Made by a program: the position numbers and the translations under genes. From positions 126,710-190,709 of the forward strand of contig MPNW01000177.1 in the NCBI GenBank assembly GCA_011800805.1: DNA of 64,000 nt. Reading direction: 5' to 3'. Source of the DNA: Hirudo medicinalis (Eukaryota > Annelida > Clitellata > Hirudinida > Hirudinidae). The notes under the pieces were generated by a model, which saw only the letters and a list, made by a program, of their open reading frames with translations, had not been told where the DNA came from and did not search any database. Positions 37,308-50,672 of this stretch are shown piece by piece (position 1 is the stretch's first letter; every line of letters starts with the position of its first letter).

Positions 37308-40300
37308 ATGGACAAAATCACACTTTCAGAACTTAAAACACAAGTCAAAATGGGTTCCAAGAGTGGTCACACAAATTCACAAGCTATTCCTGCAAATATA
37401 ACATTCAATAAAAATAACAGTACTGTGAGTCTTATTATCTAGTGCTTTTTGTTAATTTGTCAGTTTTTTTGTTAATCTACCATAGTTTGAAATTCATTTA
37501 ATCTATCAATGATTTTTATTTTTGTTATGGATTCTCAGCTATAGATTATTTGCTTTATTTGATTCAAGAATCAAGTTTTTATGCTGCAACCTTTTCTTCT
37601 CACAAGACAAGGAGAAGGCAGACTGGTTCAAACCCAGTACCAAATTGTTCAACAGGGAGCATTAAACACCAGTGTGAGTCAATGATTAACATTTTTTCTG
37701 ATGTTATCAATTATGATTTTTGTTCAATAGCTGCTGTGGTTTGCTTTTATTCACCAGTGTTTATTTCATTTGCAGGATTTCACATTACAGAGTCAACCAA
37801 TAAATATTCTTGGCACTGCCCCAATTGCCACACTAACCAATCAGAACTTAGAAAATGTTGTAGCCATTAATAACTCGTGCCTTGTGCAATTGAACAGCTT
37901 GTATACAGAATCTCCTAACAAATCAAGGTCAGACTTGGGGCTTGTCACCCCAACCTCACTGGCCAGGATCGCCCTGCCTCTGTCTGAAATGAACGATGGG
38001 CTTTTTGCGTCCACAGCTTCGGTTCTTTTTAAAATATTGTTTACAATTATTTTTGGCCAGTGGTAAACATTATATTAATTAATAGTGAATGTAAATTAAA
38101 CACAAATATAATAAACGACATGTAACATTATACCAAATTCAAAGACAATAAAAACTTAAAGAAACTTAAAATAAACTCAAAGAACTAACATCTATTGTAA
38201 TGACATTATGAAAGGTACCACAACAACAATTTGGCATCGGTACCACCTCCGCCGGTTCAACAGTAAACCTCTCCACGAGCACCTCGTCTCTCCCCGGCGC
38301 TGCGCCCTTCGATTCCCGAGAAGATTCGCGTCACCGTTGCGATCAGTGCGGACAAGAGTTCGAGAAGTGGAGCAAGTTTCAACGTCATCTGAAGAGACAC
38401 GACGAAGAATCGCTGTACAGGTGCGAAGAGTGCCATCTCACCTTCACGGTGCAGTACAACCTCACCTTGCATGCTGCAATACACAACAAGCAATGCCTGG
38501 TGAGTGGACAGAATAATTATATTATTAATATAATTTTGCAGTCGATTATTTTATAACTTGCAATTAATTTGTCAACTCGATCGACGGAGGAGATTGCAAT
38601 GCCTTCGCACCCGATTCGGACGCACGAGGCACTCGAAATGGCGGCCGAACGCAAACTTGTCTAAATTATTTATTTATTTATTTATTTGTTAGCCTAGTAA
38701 TTCATTTCCTTGATCTAACCTTTTGTCACCTTGTCTCAAAAATCAATTATTGTTAATATTAATAATATCTCAAAAATCAATTATTGTTAATATTAATTGT
38801 ATTAAAATAGTAATAACACAAAATAATTATCAAATTAATGAATTATAACATGATTATAAAAGTTTGTTAACCTTGCGATCAATGGATTTCAGGAATGCCC
38901 TGAATGCAACAAGACGTTCTCAAGGTTGGCTTCACTGAAGTCTCACATCCTTCTTCATTTCAAGGAGGAAACCTTTCCATGCCACATTTGCCTCGAAGAA
39001 TTTCCAAACCAGGTATTTGCTGAATTCAAAATAAATTGGAAAACCGATGCCAAGATTTTCTCAGTTGTTTGAGGTTTCTCTGTGCATCACAAAATCTGAC
39101 AACTGAGCCACAATATTTGTTGGGGCTTTTTGTATATATGCTTTGCTTTATTATTAAATGTGTAAATATTATTAAGTCTCATTAAAACTTATTGATAGTT
39201 TTGTTTCAAAATTAGTCACCTTACTCACTTAATATTCCAGACGCAACTTGACAGACATCAAAGGAGTCATCACAACCTTTCCAACACTTCTCTGCTTTCC
39301 AAACCATCTTCTGGACTTCCCAGAGTAAACACCACTGCAACGACTTTAAATGATCAAGGTCAGACTGGGTCAGGTAGGGGATCAAACCAGATCTTTAGCT
39401 CTGCCAAAGTTTATAGTTGTGTTCACTGCAAGGCAAGCTTTCAGAAAGTCTTATCACTGAAGGAACATATGAAACTTCACAACAAATTCAAGTAAAAGTG
39501 ACCATCAAAATGATTGATTAGCCATTTATCAAATGATAGTTAATGATAATAAATAATAATAATAATAATAATAATAGATAGATAGATTAGTTTGTATTTA
39601 ATAGTTATCCATAGAGCTCTTCATGTTTACAATAAACATATTTATTTGAGCCATTATGTTTAATAATTATTACATAAATTTGTTAAACTAATCAAAGATA
39701 TAAGAGGTACAAAGTAATAAGTTTAATAGGTACTTAATGTTTAATTAAGGCAATCATTGGCCCATCGGAAGTACAAGAGATTCATAGACAGGTCAGGGTT
39801 CGCTCATGCGTGTGACTATTGCAACAAAAATTTCCAGAAACCAAGTCAACTGGAGCGCCATCTTAGAATTCACACAGGTGATTGTACCTTGTTATGTCAA
39901 CCCTTACTAATTATCAATCATCTATAATTAATGACTAGCAATCAGTTACTGTCATAACCATTACTGTATCAGTATTTTTTAGAACATTTATTTAGAAATA
40001 TTTGAAAGGTAAAATATACAATCCCGATGTATTAAGTATTATTACCGATTCATATGTTACGTTAACATATCAGGTGAACGACCTTACAAATGTGACTCTT
40101 GTGATAAGGCTTTCAATCAGAAAGGTGCTCTGGTGATACACCTGTACAGACACACAGGTAACAGACCTTTCACCTGCTCTTTCTGTCCTTCAACCTTCTC
40201 ACAAAGGGGAAACCTTAGGGCACATATACAGGCGAGAGGCTTATTAGTTGAATAACGTGACATAAATTTAAATAATTAAAGTGATAATCCCATCCAATCA

Positions 40301-43300
40301 GAGAGTGCACTCTGTCGTGAAGGAAGAGTCTTGCTTTAAATGTCTCTATTGCAGCTGTGCTTTCAAAAAGCTGGGAAGTCTTAATGCTCACATCAGTCGC
40401 TGCCATGGCGATTCGAAGGTTGTAAGAAATGTCATGTTATGATGATGATGATGATGATAATAAATTAATCAATTGATTATTGTTGTAATCATACATTCAT
40501 TAACAATAGGCAATTTCAGAAGTTCTTATCAGTTGTAAAATGTAAACATTAATAGATATTTGATGGGCAAATATTTTTTCCCTTCTCAACAGGGCGTCTT
40601 GCTGAACCTGATCGACCCGCAAACAGGGTTTTTGAAGTCCATGCTGACATCAAAGGATAGCACCAACGAAGATCAAGTTGTCAGTAGCAACAACAACAAC
40701 ATTAGTGATGATCAAGACAACCCTAACAACAACAACAACAATTCCGATGTTCAAGAGGTGAGTCGGAAGATGACAATTGTTATCCACGATGTTGTTGACT
40801 ACAAAATTATTTGTGGTTTTTCAAATGGCTTGATTGTCACTCGACAACATCATCAATTGACTGAACGATTCAAGCATTATTATTCAAAGATTAACTTGAA
40901 GAGTCTGACCTTGTGAATGTAATTACTTTTGAAAGTGTTGATTGTTAAGGTGTTGATTGCTACTGTGTTGAGAATGTTATTGCTAGTGAAGCTGTTGATG
41001 GAGATGCAATGTGATTAAATTCAGTCGAATGTTTGCAGTTCCAACTCTCCATCCACCAGGAACACATCTCCGACAGCCTCCCAATCGCAACTTCGCACGA
41101 AAACAACTCCAACATCAACAACCTCATTAACGACATTGTCGCTAATGACGACAACCTTGTCAATGAAAACTTCATGAACAGCACACCTGAAGTTAATCAG
41201 TTGATGAAAGAAGAAGGTGAGCTGTCCTCCACTATCATGCATGACTCCACTACAGGTGCTTTGGAGGAACACTATGTGAGAAAGGTAGTTTGTGGTGATT
41301 ATTGTGCTGATTGAGGGTGGTGGCAGTGATGATTACCATCTTGTTGGAACATCACCTTTATAAGATCATCATGATAACATCAGCAATTTAACATTAAAGT
41401 CTAACATTAACAATATAACATTAGGGATGTAACATTAACGTGATAACATCAACAATGTGACATTAACATCATCGTGCTAAAACAGGTCAATGGAGTCAAG
41501 TGGCATCAGTGCAATTATTGCTCGAAAGAGTTCAAAAAACCGAGCGATTTGATTCGGCACGTGAGGGTGCACACCCGAGAGAGGCCCTACTCCTGCCCCC
41601 ACTGCGATCGGTCGTTTTCCGTCAAAAGCACCCTGACCACCCACATAAGGACGCACTCGGGTTAGCGGTCGTCGGAGTTAATTATCGTCTCGATCGACTT
41701 TAAATAGTTTTTCGTTGTCTAAAAAAATCAATGTCGATGGTTTTCAACGATCGATCCGTGCCTTTTTTCAGGAGCACGAGAATTTAAGTGCAACGTCTGT
41801 TTCAAATGGTTTGCTTCGAACAGCAGCTTGCACACTCATACAAGACTTCACACAGGTTTTTTGAAGTTTGATTTTTGAATAATTGTATTTTAATATGTTT
41901 CTATTTTACGAATTTAACGATCGTCGACGTTTTTCAAACCTATCGTTTCGATCGTCGCCCGAAACAGGACTTCGGCCGTTCAAATGTCGCAGCTGCGATC
42001 GACAGTTTCGAACTTCCGGGCACAGGGCGAGTCACGAGAAGTCCTTCCACGATCGAGACGCCGTCCTCGACAAAAAGGCAGAAGGACTGCAAACGCACAC
42101 GAACGGCATTCAACGAACGAAGAAGCTCGATGCGAACTCGAATGGAGAAGTTCTCGACGTTCCTCATGTCGTTCTTCAGGAACCAATCACAATCACTGAA
42201 CAAGGTGATCATTTACATTGATATTTGGTTATTTAATGAGTAATTAGTTTATTATTATTGTTATTGTTGTAAGTATTGTTATTAACTAAATTTTATTAAC
42301 TTTGACTAAAATGTCATTAACTTTGTAATGGATAGTGCAACAGGAATGGTGCTAATTGTTATTCAATTGTAATTTTTTTTTTAACTTTTATTGTAAAATG
42401 TCGTTTTTATAAAAATGTTATTATAAAAATATTTGTTGTTTAACAACCTAGGCACACTACAGACTGATGCAAACAGGTCGAGAGGGGATTTGAGTAACAA
42501 TCGACCTTACGTCTGCCAATATTGCAATCACGCGTTCAAGAAATCCAGCCACCTCAAACAGCACGTCAGATCCCACACAGGTGTCTTTTGCTCGTTGCAA
42601 CCTCCATTCCATCGTCGTAATCACAATCATCGATCCCTTGGGAGAAATACAACTTTATTTTTGTGGACATCCGAGCGACGTATGCAACGTGATGGATTAA
42701 ATTATTGACTTACATTCCATGTAATCTGTTATCAACTTCTTTTTATTTCATCACAAACTTCATTGCATCATCATCGATTCAACTTTCGATTACAAATTTT
42801 TCTAAACCAGCCACTTAATTCTTGCCTTAATTCAGGTGAGAAGCCTTACACCTGCACAATCTGCTCCAAGGGATTTGTGTCAGGGGGTGTGTTGAAGGCC
42901 CACCTGAAGACTCACGAGGGGGTGAAGGAGCACAAATGCGACCACTGCCACCACGCATTCACCACCGTCGGCAGCATGAAGAGACACATGGCGACGCACA
43001 GCGAGGTTTTAATCATTTAATAAAATTATCGTTTGTTATCGATTCGGCACCCACCAATAAGTATTTATTTATTTTGACTCAGTTCGTGTCATTAAGTTCA
43101 CTTGTAAATGTAGTAGTAGTAGTATTTTATTAATGTCCTCAGCTTAACTTGTAAATGTAATTACGGCTCATTTGCATAGCAACGGTCGTAATAATAATTA
43201 ATAGTCGTAGTAATAATCGCACGGCTTCTTAAGCACGGCATCGGAGGTTCCACGTCCGCAGTTTACTTTCTTTCAGAAAAGGGACTTCATCTGTCCTTAC

Positions 43301-46300
43301 TGTCAAAAGGCCTTCAAGACCAGGGTGAACTGCAAAAAACACATAAAAACACACAGACAAGAAGTTGCCCTTCAATCGATGAATTTGAATCGACCGATCG
43401 TCGAGCGACATCGTCTCGACGACCCGATTCAAAACGACGCCTCCGTGAGTCTCGACTTTCTTTCGACGCTCGTCTTTGACATTCACTGATTTGTTGATCA
43501 GTTATTTTCGTTCTTGTATTAGTGATCGAATGATGTCTTAAGGTTTATAAGAGTCTTTGTTTAGTTTAGTTTTTAGTTTTGTTCGGTCATTTCCAAGACC
43601 ATTAAAAAATGATTAGTTTCAACGTCGGACGGTGATGTCGTGATGGTGCTATGAATGAACACCCAGTATTTCTACATAGCATTGCAATGGTGTCGATTAA
43701 AATATCATGCACTCCTTCTTTAGTCACAAATAAACAATGAATTGAACAATTTTATTATTTTTCTTATTATTCAGGACCTCGTTCATAACTTAACAGACAT
43801 GGAAGGAAATGTTGCTGAACTTAACTTGATTGAAGTCTCACCTGAATTTGTCAAAACACTGCAACAGGTTATTACTAGGATCGTATTATTATTATTGATG
43901 ATGATGACGACGACGACGATGATGATTATCAATAGAATGTATGCTCTGCTATTTACTCATTATTTGATTTCATTGTTGATTGTTGCAGAATTTGTTTAAA
44001 AGACAGAATTGCAAATCGATTTCAGGTTGTAAGTGCAAGTCACTCTGGCGATTTGATCCTGCAACAAATTCAAGTTCAGGAAAATGACGTCAACAACCGA
44101 TGCCAAACTCAACAGGTTTCTTTCTTTTCAGAATGTTGTGCAGCATCTTAAGACATCTTCATAAGGCTTGGTGATGTTCTGTTAGTCTAAGTGAATGTAG
44201 GGGAGTCGTTGTTTCGCTCCGCCCTCGAAACCTTCCTCTTCAGAGAAAGATTTCCTCCACATTAAATGGTCTTCAAGTTCTGTTCGAACGTGCGCCACTC
44301 TAATCAAACTCTGAATCCTTATCGTTATTGTGTTTAAAATACATTAATTAAATCAAAACACATAAGATTCGAATTATATATCTCATTTAAAAGCACTTAT
44401 TAGCAGAATGTTGTTGGAGACTTCACAACGATTCACAGAGGTCATGCTTCTTCTCTCCTCTCGCAACACGGGTGAGTCGCCGATGTTCGCGTTCGACTCT
44501 TTTTTTTTTGTTATTTATCGTCACGACCGAGAAATACTGCAAAAACATTATTGATTGAAAGACGACTTTTGCAGGGAAAACCTCGGCGACGTCATGCAGA
44601 CCGACGAAGACGTGGCGTGGACCGCCGGCATGCCGCACGAAGTCGAAGGTCAAGACCCCCTGGAGGGTCGTCAGGAGGCTGAAATGGCCTACCATCAGTG
44701 GAGGGATGAAGTGTGCACTGATCTCAGTTCTTTCCAGCAACACCTCATCAACCAAAACGGTGAGGGATAAACGTCCGAAAGAAACGTCCGATCGCGATTA
44801 AAATTTTGACGTTTGACTTCCTTGGCTTCAGAATTAACAGGAGAAGCACAATCTTTCAAAGTTTCCGAGGACCGCGACAAGCAGGATGTGAAACAAGAAC
44901 AACACGACAATTGCCTCCTCAAACAAATAGAAAGCATCCCCTTTCACTCGTGCGAAATTTGCTCGGCCACTTTCAATTCGAGTAGGTCTCTGAAGAGACA
45001 CATGACCATACACAGGAACTGTCGGTCGACAGCAACCAACAAGGATGCCCGAACAACTACGTCGAGAACGATCAACCAGGCGCCCTACACTTGCCCCAAT
45101 TGTCTTTTGACCTTCAGGAGTTCAACCAGACTCATCATGCACCTTCAGATTCAGCACCCCACCGACAAGCAACCGGAAGGCTTCGGCCTCCTGACCAATG
45201 AGGATGAGAGTACAGGGGTGGAGGGGACTGCTGTCGATTCAATGGTGGAAGATTTTACAGCAGGTGATGGAGGTAAAGTTCATGAGCATTATTTATTCAT
45301 TCGTTCGTTCAAAACGAGGAATGTTTCTAAAGAATGTCACGGTTATTGACGAGGCCGATGGTTTTTACGTTGCAGCTGTTAATGCACTGCCATCAGCACT
45401 CAGTGATGAAGACAAACTGTCGCTGACTCTCAGTGAGCAGATCCTCTTCGAAGTTAAGCAGGAGGGAAGCAAGTTTCAGGTTCGCTTCGACTGCTCCATG
45501 CTGAAAGTTTTAGTTGATATTGATAATGTATATAATATTGTTAATAACAGCATCGACAAAATAGTGATAATAACAATAACAACAACAACAATAATAAAAC
45601 TCGTATCGATTGCAGTGCGACACCGCCTCGGGAGAACTGCCGACGACAGGTCAAACTGCTCCTCGACATTCGAGCTCCGCTCGAAAGGGCAACAAGAGCG
45701 ACGTTCGGCAGACGAACAGGTGCCTGTCGTGCGACAAGACCTTCAAGAAGCCCAGCGACTTGGTGAGGCACGTGAGAATCCACACCGGCGAGAAGCCGTA
45801 CGCGTGCTGTCACTGCAATCGACGATTCACAGTTAAGTCGACTCTCGACAGCCACCTGAACACCCACAACCCAGGTTGGCATCGAACGCCTTTCGTTCAA
45901 TTTGCTCGTAAAAACACAAAAATAGAAAACGTTGTGAGGCTAATTTTGTTTGAACTATGTTTTTGTAATATTTTGGTAATCGTTATCATAACTCTGTGAA
46001 AAATAGGAGAGAAAAAGTTCCAGTGCCATGTTTGCAACTCGTCCTTTTCAACAAAAGGCAGTTTGAAGGTTCACATGCGACTCCACACGGGTTCGCGTCC
46101 TTTCAAGTGCCTCTACTGCGACCAGAGGTTTCGAACTTCGGGTCACAGGAAGAGTCACATGTCGCACCACCTGCAAACGATGGTGTCACCTTCTGCCAGC
46201 TCCAACTTGGTGATCGATCTTCCATCAGCTTCGCCTGCCCAAAGGAGGCAGAAGAAATCAATGCCAGAAACTGCCCCTGAAAGTCAACCCGATGAACTTG

Positions 46301-48638
46301 CGGCCGAGGATTTTGAGAATGAAAATGACAAGATGAGGATGGTTATTTCTGGCAATTCTTTGGTGCTCGGCGATCAGGCAGACAACGTCCTCATGTTTGC
46401 CGGGGAGGGAGGTGCCGAAGAAGGACTCGCAGGGACGGATGTCGCGGACGAGACTTTTTATGATCCGCAAGCCGTCGCAGCACAGTCTTCCTCCGTCAAC
46501 CAGGCGAGTGACGGACGATCGAAGACTTAAATGACGAAGGATTTGAATGTTTATCCAAAACTTAAGCTCAATGCAAGATGCTTTTCCATTTCTAAACTTT
46601 TTTCAATTTTATGGTGATTTATTAATCCATTTTCCATCAACCAGGTGCCTTTAACATTCGACTTTGCCAACTCGTCCGGCTTCTCGATCGCCATAACCGA
46701 CTCGAACGGAAACTCCGAAATCGTGGAAGGAGAGGCTGCCCTTCAACTTCTCCAGTCCTACTTTAGTATTGATTCTTCTCAGAATATTCAGCAGCAGGAT
46801 GGAGACCAACAAGTTCAACAACATGTGCTACTGCAACCTCAGAACTTCATTCTCCAACAGTCCAGTTTTACAGAAGATTTTCTGACCGTGCCCGACCAGT
46901 GTCCGACTTCGAGTAATTCCGCTCTCCACCTTTTGCCGTCCCCTTCCGTTTCTTCCCGGGTTTGCATCGGAAACGACGGCACCGAACCGCTCGCCAGAAG
47001 AAAAGATTCGGTGGTGGCTTCATTGAAGAAAAAAGCCCTGTCGAATAAAAAAGGGAAGCAGAAGTCGAGCGAAGGTAGAAATCGGAAGAAGGTCGGAGAT
47101 TCGACCAAGCAAAACAAATCGACACCTTCAAAGTCGACCGACAAAAACGGTACGAGCAAGCTCGTCGTCTCAAATTTAGGTCAGCAGAATGTGGAGCAGC
47201 AGTTTAACCTCCAACTATTGGATGACATTCTCAAACAACATCAACAACCGACAAATAACAGCAATGCGAGCAATAATTCGGAAGACAACGGCTCGAACGT
47301 GTTTTCCTCCTCGGACCTGTTGGCTTCGGCGGACGGCGATCACTCCGACGGCGGCCTCTCGACTTCTGGCGTCGATGCCGTCTTCCTCGACCAGGGATAT
47401 CTCATTCTTCAACCCGATCTCTCCGAGAATTTCATGGCGTCTTCCGATAATTTCATTACGTCCGGAGTCGTTTCTTCCGACCGCCGGCCGTCGTCGACGA
47501 GCTCGGCCCTCCTGCAGCCGATGGAAATGTCACTCGATCGAGACAAGCTCCACCCACGGAATTCATCGACCTCCATCATCGCTCCTTCTCGAGTCGCAGG
47601 AATGGACTCGACGACGATTTCCCTGCCTCACGATTTTATGTTCGACAACTCGATTTCTCAAGTCGTTTTGCTGTCGGGTAACAAAGACGGCGCGCGTCAG
47701 CAGACGCTTCGGTTTGCAACCGTTCCACAGGTGAGCCGAGTTTTTAAAGGAGCTAGTCACTACCGGTGTTTTAAGAAATGTTGCGACACCTTTTGTATCA
47801 ACCGCAAAAAGTATGGCTTCGTGAATTCGTTTCTCGCGACTTTCGAGCAACCTTTGTTCTGCAATCTTAAAGTCTTAGAAAGTAGTTAAATAAATTGAGT
47901 TCTTAAACAATTTCTATTAATGGATTTATTTTTTATTATTTCATATTCTGGCCAATGTTTACAATGGATTATAAGTCTGTGTTGCTCTTTTAGGTTGGAG
48001 ATGCAAGAGATACGACAACTTCGGTAAATGAAAATTCCGCAACAGGACTGAGTGTCGAAGCCATCCACAAGTGCTTGGAGTGCAACAAAACTTTCAAGAA
48101 ACGAAGCCAAATGGAGAGACACCAAAGAATTCACACAGGTGACTTTTTCACACATTTTTGTCAAGTATTTCTTTGTTTAAATCTTAGATATTATTTATTA
48201 TTTACTTTAATAATTTATTTATATTATTTTATATTATTTAAACCCTCAAACCTCAAACATTTGTCAATCATGAAAACAACCTGAAAGCACGTTTCAATTC
48301 GTTCTCCGAGCATTTATTTAGTCATTTAGGTTGGCATGCGATCATTTTTGCTTTAAATCTCTTCTATTTACTAAATTAAGTGACCATAGAATTGCAACAT
48401 CTTTGTAGTTCAATGGCAATAAAGTGCACTTTATGCAGGTGAGAAACCGTACGCCTGCAGCGAATGTAAGAAGCAGTTCAACCAGATGAATGCTTTAAAA
48501 GTTCACCAGCTCAAGCACCAAGGCATAAGACCTCATTCTTGTTCTGTCTGCTCTCAGACGTTCACCCAGAAAGGAAACCTGAAAACCCACATGCAGAGGG
48601 CACACAAGGATTTGGAGTCGAGAGATGTAAAACCTTAA
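37308..48638 (+). CDS. ZNF236: Zinc finger protein 236 orthologue, 26 C2H2 fingers
   Basis: Twenty-eight coding exons, 2021 aa (human about 1845), all in phase: 37308-37424, 37569-37673, 37776-38021, 38215-38499, 38893-39012, 39241-39491, 39750-39877, 40074-40231, 40302-40418, 40593-40757, 41039-41284, 41486-41660, 41772-41855, 41968-42204, 42452-42580, 42836-43005, 43277-43444, 43775-43867, 44026-44115, 44407-44471, 44575-44759, 44832-45272, 45376-45479, 45616-45874, 46007-46503, 46645-47730, 47994-48138, 48439-48638. I count 26 C2H2 fingers in blocks of 9, 8, 2, 4 and 3. Finger order and linkers follow human ZNF236: [99 protein letters not shown] 362-codon finger-free exon (Ser/Gln/Asp-rich) precedes the last three fingers. 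Presumed nuclear DNA-binding protein. Introns after exons 8 and 25 begin GC. The first exons and the exon 4 acceptor are least certain. Confidence 0.93.
38735..38800 (+). repeat. Short tandem duplication (about 33 bp) in a ZNF236 intron
   Basis: Two copies of tctcaaaaatcaattattgt plus ttaatatta, within the intron between ZNF236 coding exons 4 and 5. Confidence 0.85.
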
Positions 48639-49269
48639 AACGTCAAAAGAAAGGCCAACAGGGTGGAAACTGAAAATCACTGGGCATGTTTTGGGCACGA
48701 TTTTGGTTTGCAATCTCCCGTCCGAGCGAGGAGACGCATTTGTTTTGATTGTTCGGACCGAGATGAATTTACCGTCAAATTTATATTTTCTTCGGAGCTC
48801 GAATGCATTTCTCTCGTTCCCCTAAACCGACGTTAACGATTCTTCGTCTCCGACTCCACAGTGCACATCCTGCCTTCTCGACGACTGCTAATTCTCTCGA
48901 TGCATTCTTAAGTTGCTTGTGGCATGATTGCATGGTTTTCTATCATTTTGTGTTTCTCGTAATCTCTCGTTACGTTCGCCGAGCACGTCCTTAAACAATC
49001 GATGTCTGTCGGTTCGATCTTTTTAGAATGGCTCGATTGTTTCGTGATCAATGTTTGAGCCATGTTTCAATGCATCCATCTCATTCGTCTTATCTGAATA
49101 GATAATGTCGATTAGATGACATTTAATTTTATTTAAGAAACCAAGAAGCAAAACTTCAACCATCCATTGGGACGATGTTTTTTTACGTTTGAGCAGAATA
49201 AATGTGTAAAAGTGATAATTGAAACCAATGTAAATTGGATTGAAAGCTTCGTAAGTTCGATGATACGTG
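48639..49269. other. Shared 3' flank of ZNF236 and the convergent zinc-finger gene
   Basis: Between two convergent genes; presumably 3' UTRs. A candidate polyadenylation word aataaa occurs at 49199. No coding exon seen. Confidence 0.5.
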
Positions 49270-50672
49270 TCATCTGGCGTTGATGCCGGATAAGACGTGG
49301 CACCTGCTGAGGTGGTAGCGAAATGACCCCTTGGAAGTGAATGATCTTCCACACGCAAAGCAGGTGTTTCCGTGCCCCATCATCAGCCAGACGTTGCTCT
49401 TTGCCTTCTCACTCCAGCTGGAACTTGGAGTTTTTGGTTGAGAATCAATTGCTTGTGGATTGCTGTCTCCATACACCGAGGTGTTTGATCTCTCGAAATA
49501 CTCTGGAAACTCGATTCATTCGATGGAAGATTGCGGTTGGAAGCGTTAAAGGAGAATGCACTCTCTCGATAAGGTGGTTGAATCCAAGGAAATCTTGTCT
49601 GATTGGAAAGTAGGAAAACCAGTTTTGGGTCAATGAAGCTTTGTTGCATGAACTTTTGAATCTCGTTTTGGTGCAATAAATCCATAAGATTTTGAACTTT
49701 GTAATCTTGACAAAAGACTGATTGTAGGTAGTTATGGAGGAAGTTTTGGCGGGTTTGTTGCAGAAGGTGACTTTGTCCTGATGATTGATAGTGATTGTGT
49801 TTTGGAGAGTTCTGGTTCGTCGACCGTGGGTTAGTTCTATTTCCTGTGCATTTGTAAGACTTCTTTAATTTCTCCGATTCCTTCGTGCTTGATTGCTCGA
49901 ATGGTGATTCGACGATTGAACTCCGCGAACAATTTCTCGAAGTTTTTGCTTTGTTCGCCGCAAAAGACACTTTCAGTCCTTCAGCAACCCTTTCTACGTC
50001 CTCATTCACGTCGTCACTTGTATTCATTGCTACACATCTTCTTAAAACTCCGGGTTTTTGTATCGATGCAATTTCATTAGTTTCGTCTTCAGCAGGTTGA
50101 AAATCGCTCGAAAAGACATGTGTTTTTCCAGACAACTTGGAGGAGCAATGCGTCTTGCCATTCGACAAGTCGAGAAGGTTCTCAAGTGGAGCTTGAAACA
50201 GAGAACTGTTGACAAGTCTTTCCAGAGCAGATGGAGTGGAAGAGAAGGAAGCGAAGTCAGGAGGAGCAGGTAGATGAGAAATGTCATCAAAATAAGGTCT
50301 TTCGGCATTTGACACGTTTGACGGTGTTTTGTTGTGAGATGTTGAGTTGAGATGAGAGAACATTTGGTGGAAAGATGCGAAACTTTCTGAGCAACCTCCA
50401 CAGCACTTGATAGTTTTCGCAGCACAGACACGGACTTCAGAACCACTCAACGGTGGCGAAGATGGAAAACTTTTATCCTTGGGGAGCTTTGAATTAATTT
50501 GCGTGGATGTAGAAAACGAATTTACGTCGTCGGTGAAGTGGGGTGACGTCACATCGTCCAGATGAGTCTTAAACTTCTTGTGCTCAGGTCTCAAGTCTAG
50601 AATGTCAGAACAGCTCTCCGTACTTGATCTTTTCACTGGCAGGACCAGAGCACTTTTCCTTTTTGGTAGCAT
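49270..50672 (-). CDS. Unrecognised zinc-finger protein with a frame break
   Basis: A long minus-strand ORF opens with ATG at 50672 (MLPKRKSALVLPVKRSSTES) and stays open to 49383. It contains one atypical finger at about residues 89-113, CCGGCSESFASFHQMFSHL with H-x5-H spacing (C-x2-C-x12-H-x5-H), as in Teashirt-type fingers. A second frame, overlapping from about 49530 and ending at 49270, carries a normal finger, CFACGRSFTSKGSFRYHLSR followed by CH, preceded by SSSWSEKAKSNVWLMMG. Both look real. The main frame must pass to the second by an intron or an indel. A 59-nt GT-AG intron (CGAGAGA then gtgcattc, acceptor tttccag) would join them in phase. The remainder is Ser/Asn/Gln-rich. Probably nuclear. 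Teashirt-like is only a suggestion from finger spacing; no orthologue is claimed. Confidence 0.55.

Noticed and set aside
47189..47734. 181-aa second frame within the large ZNF236 exon
   Set aside because: Arg/Ser/Thr-rich shadow of the long coding exon in the other frame; the finger-bearing frame is the one that splices in phase on both sides.
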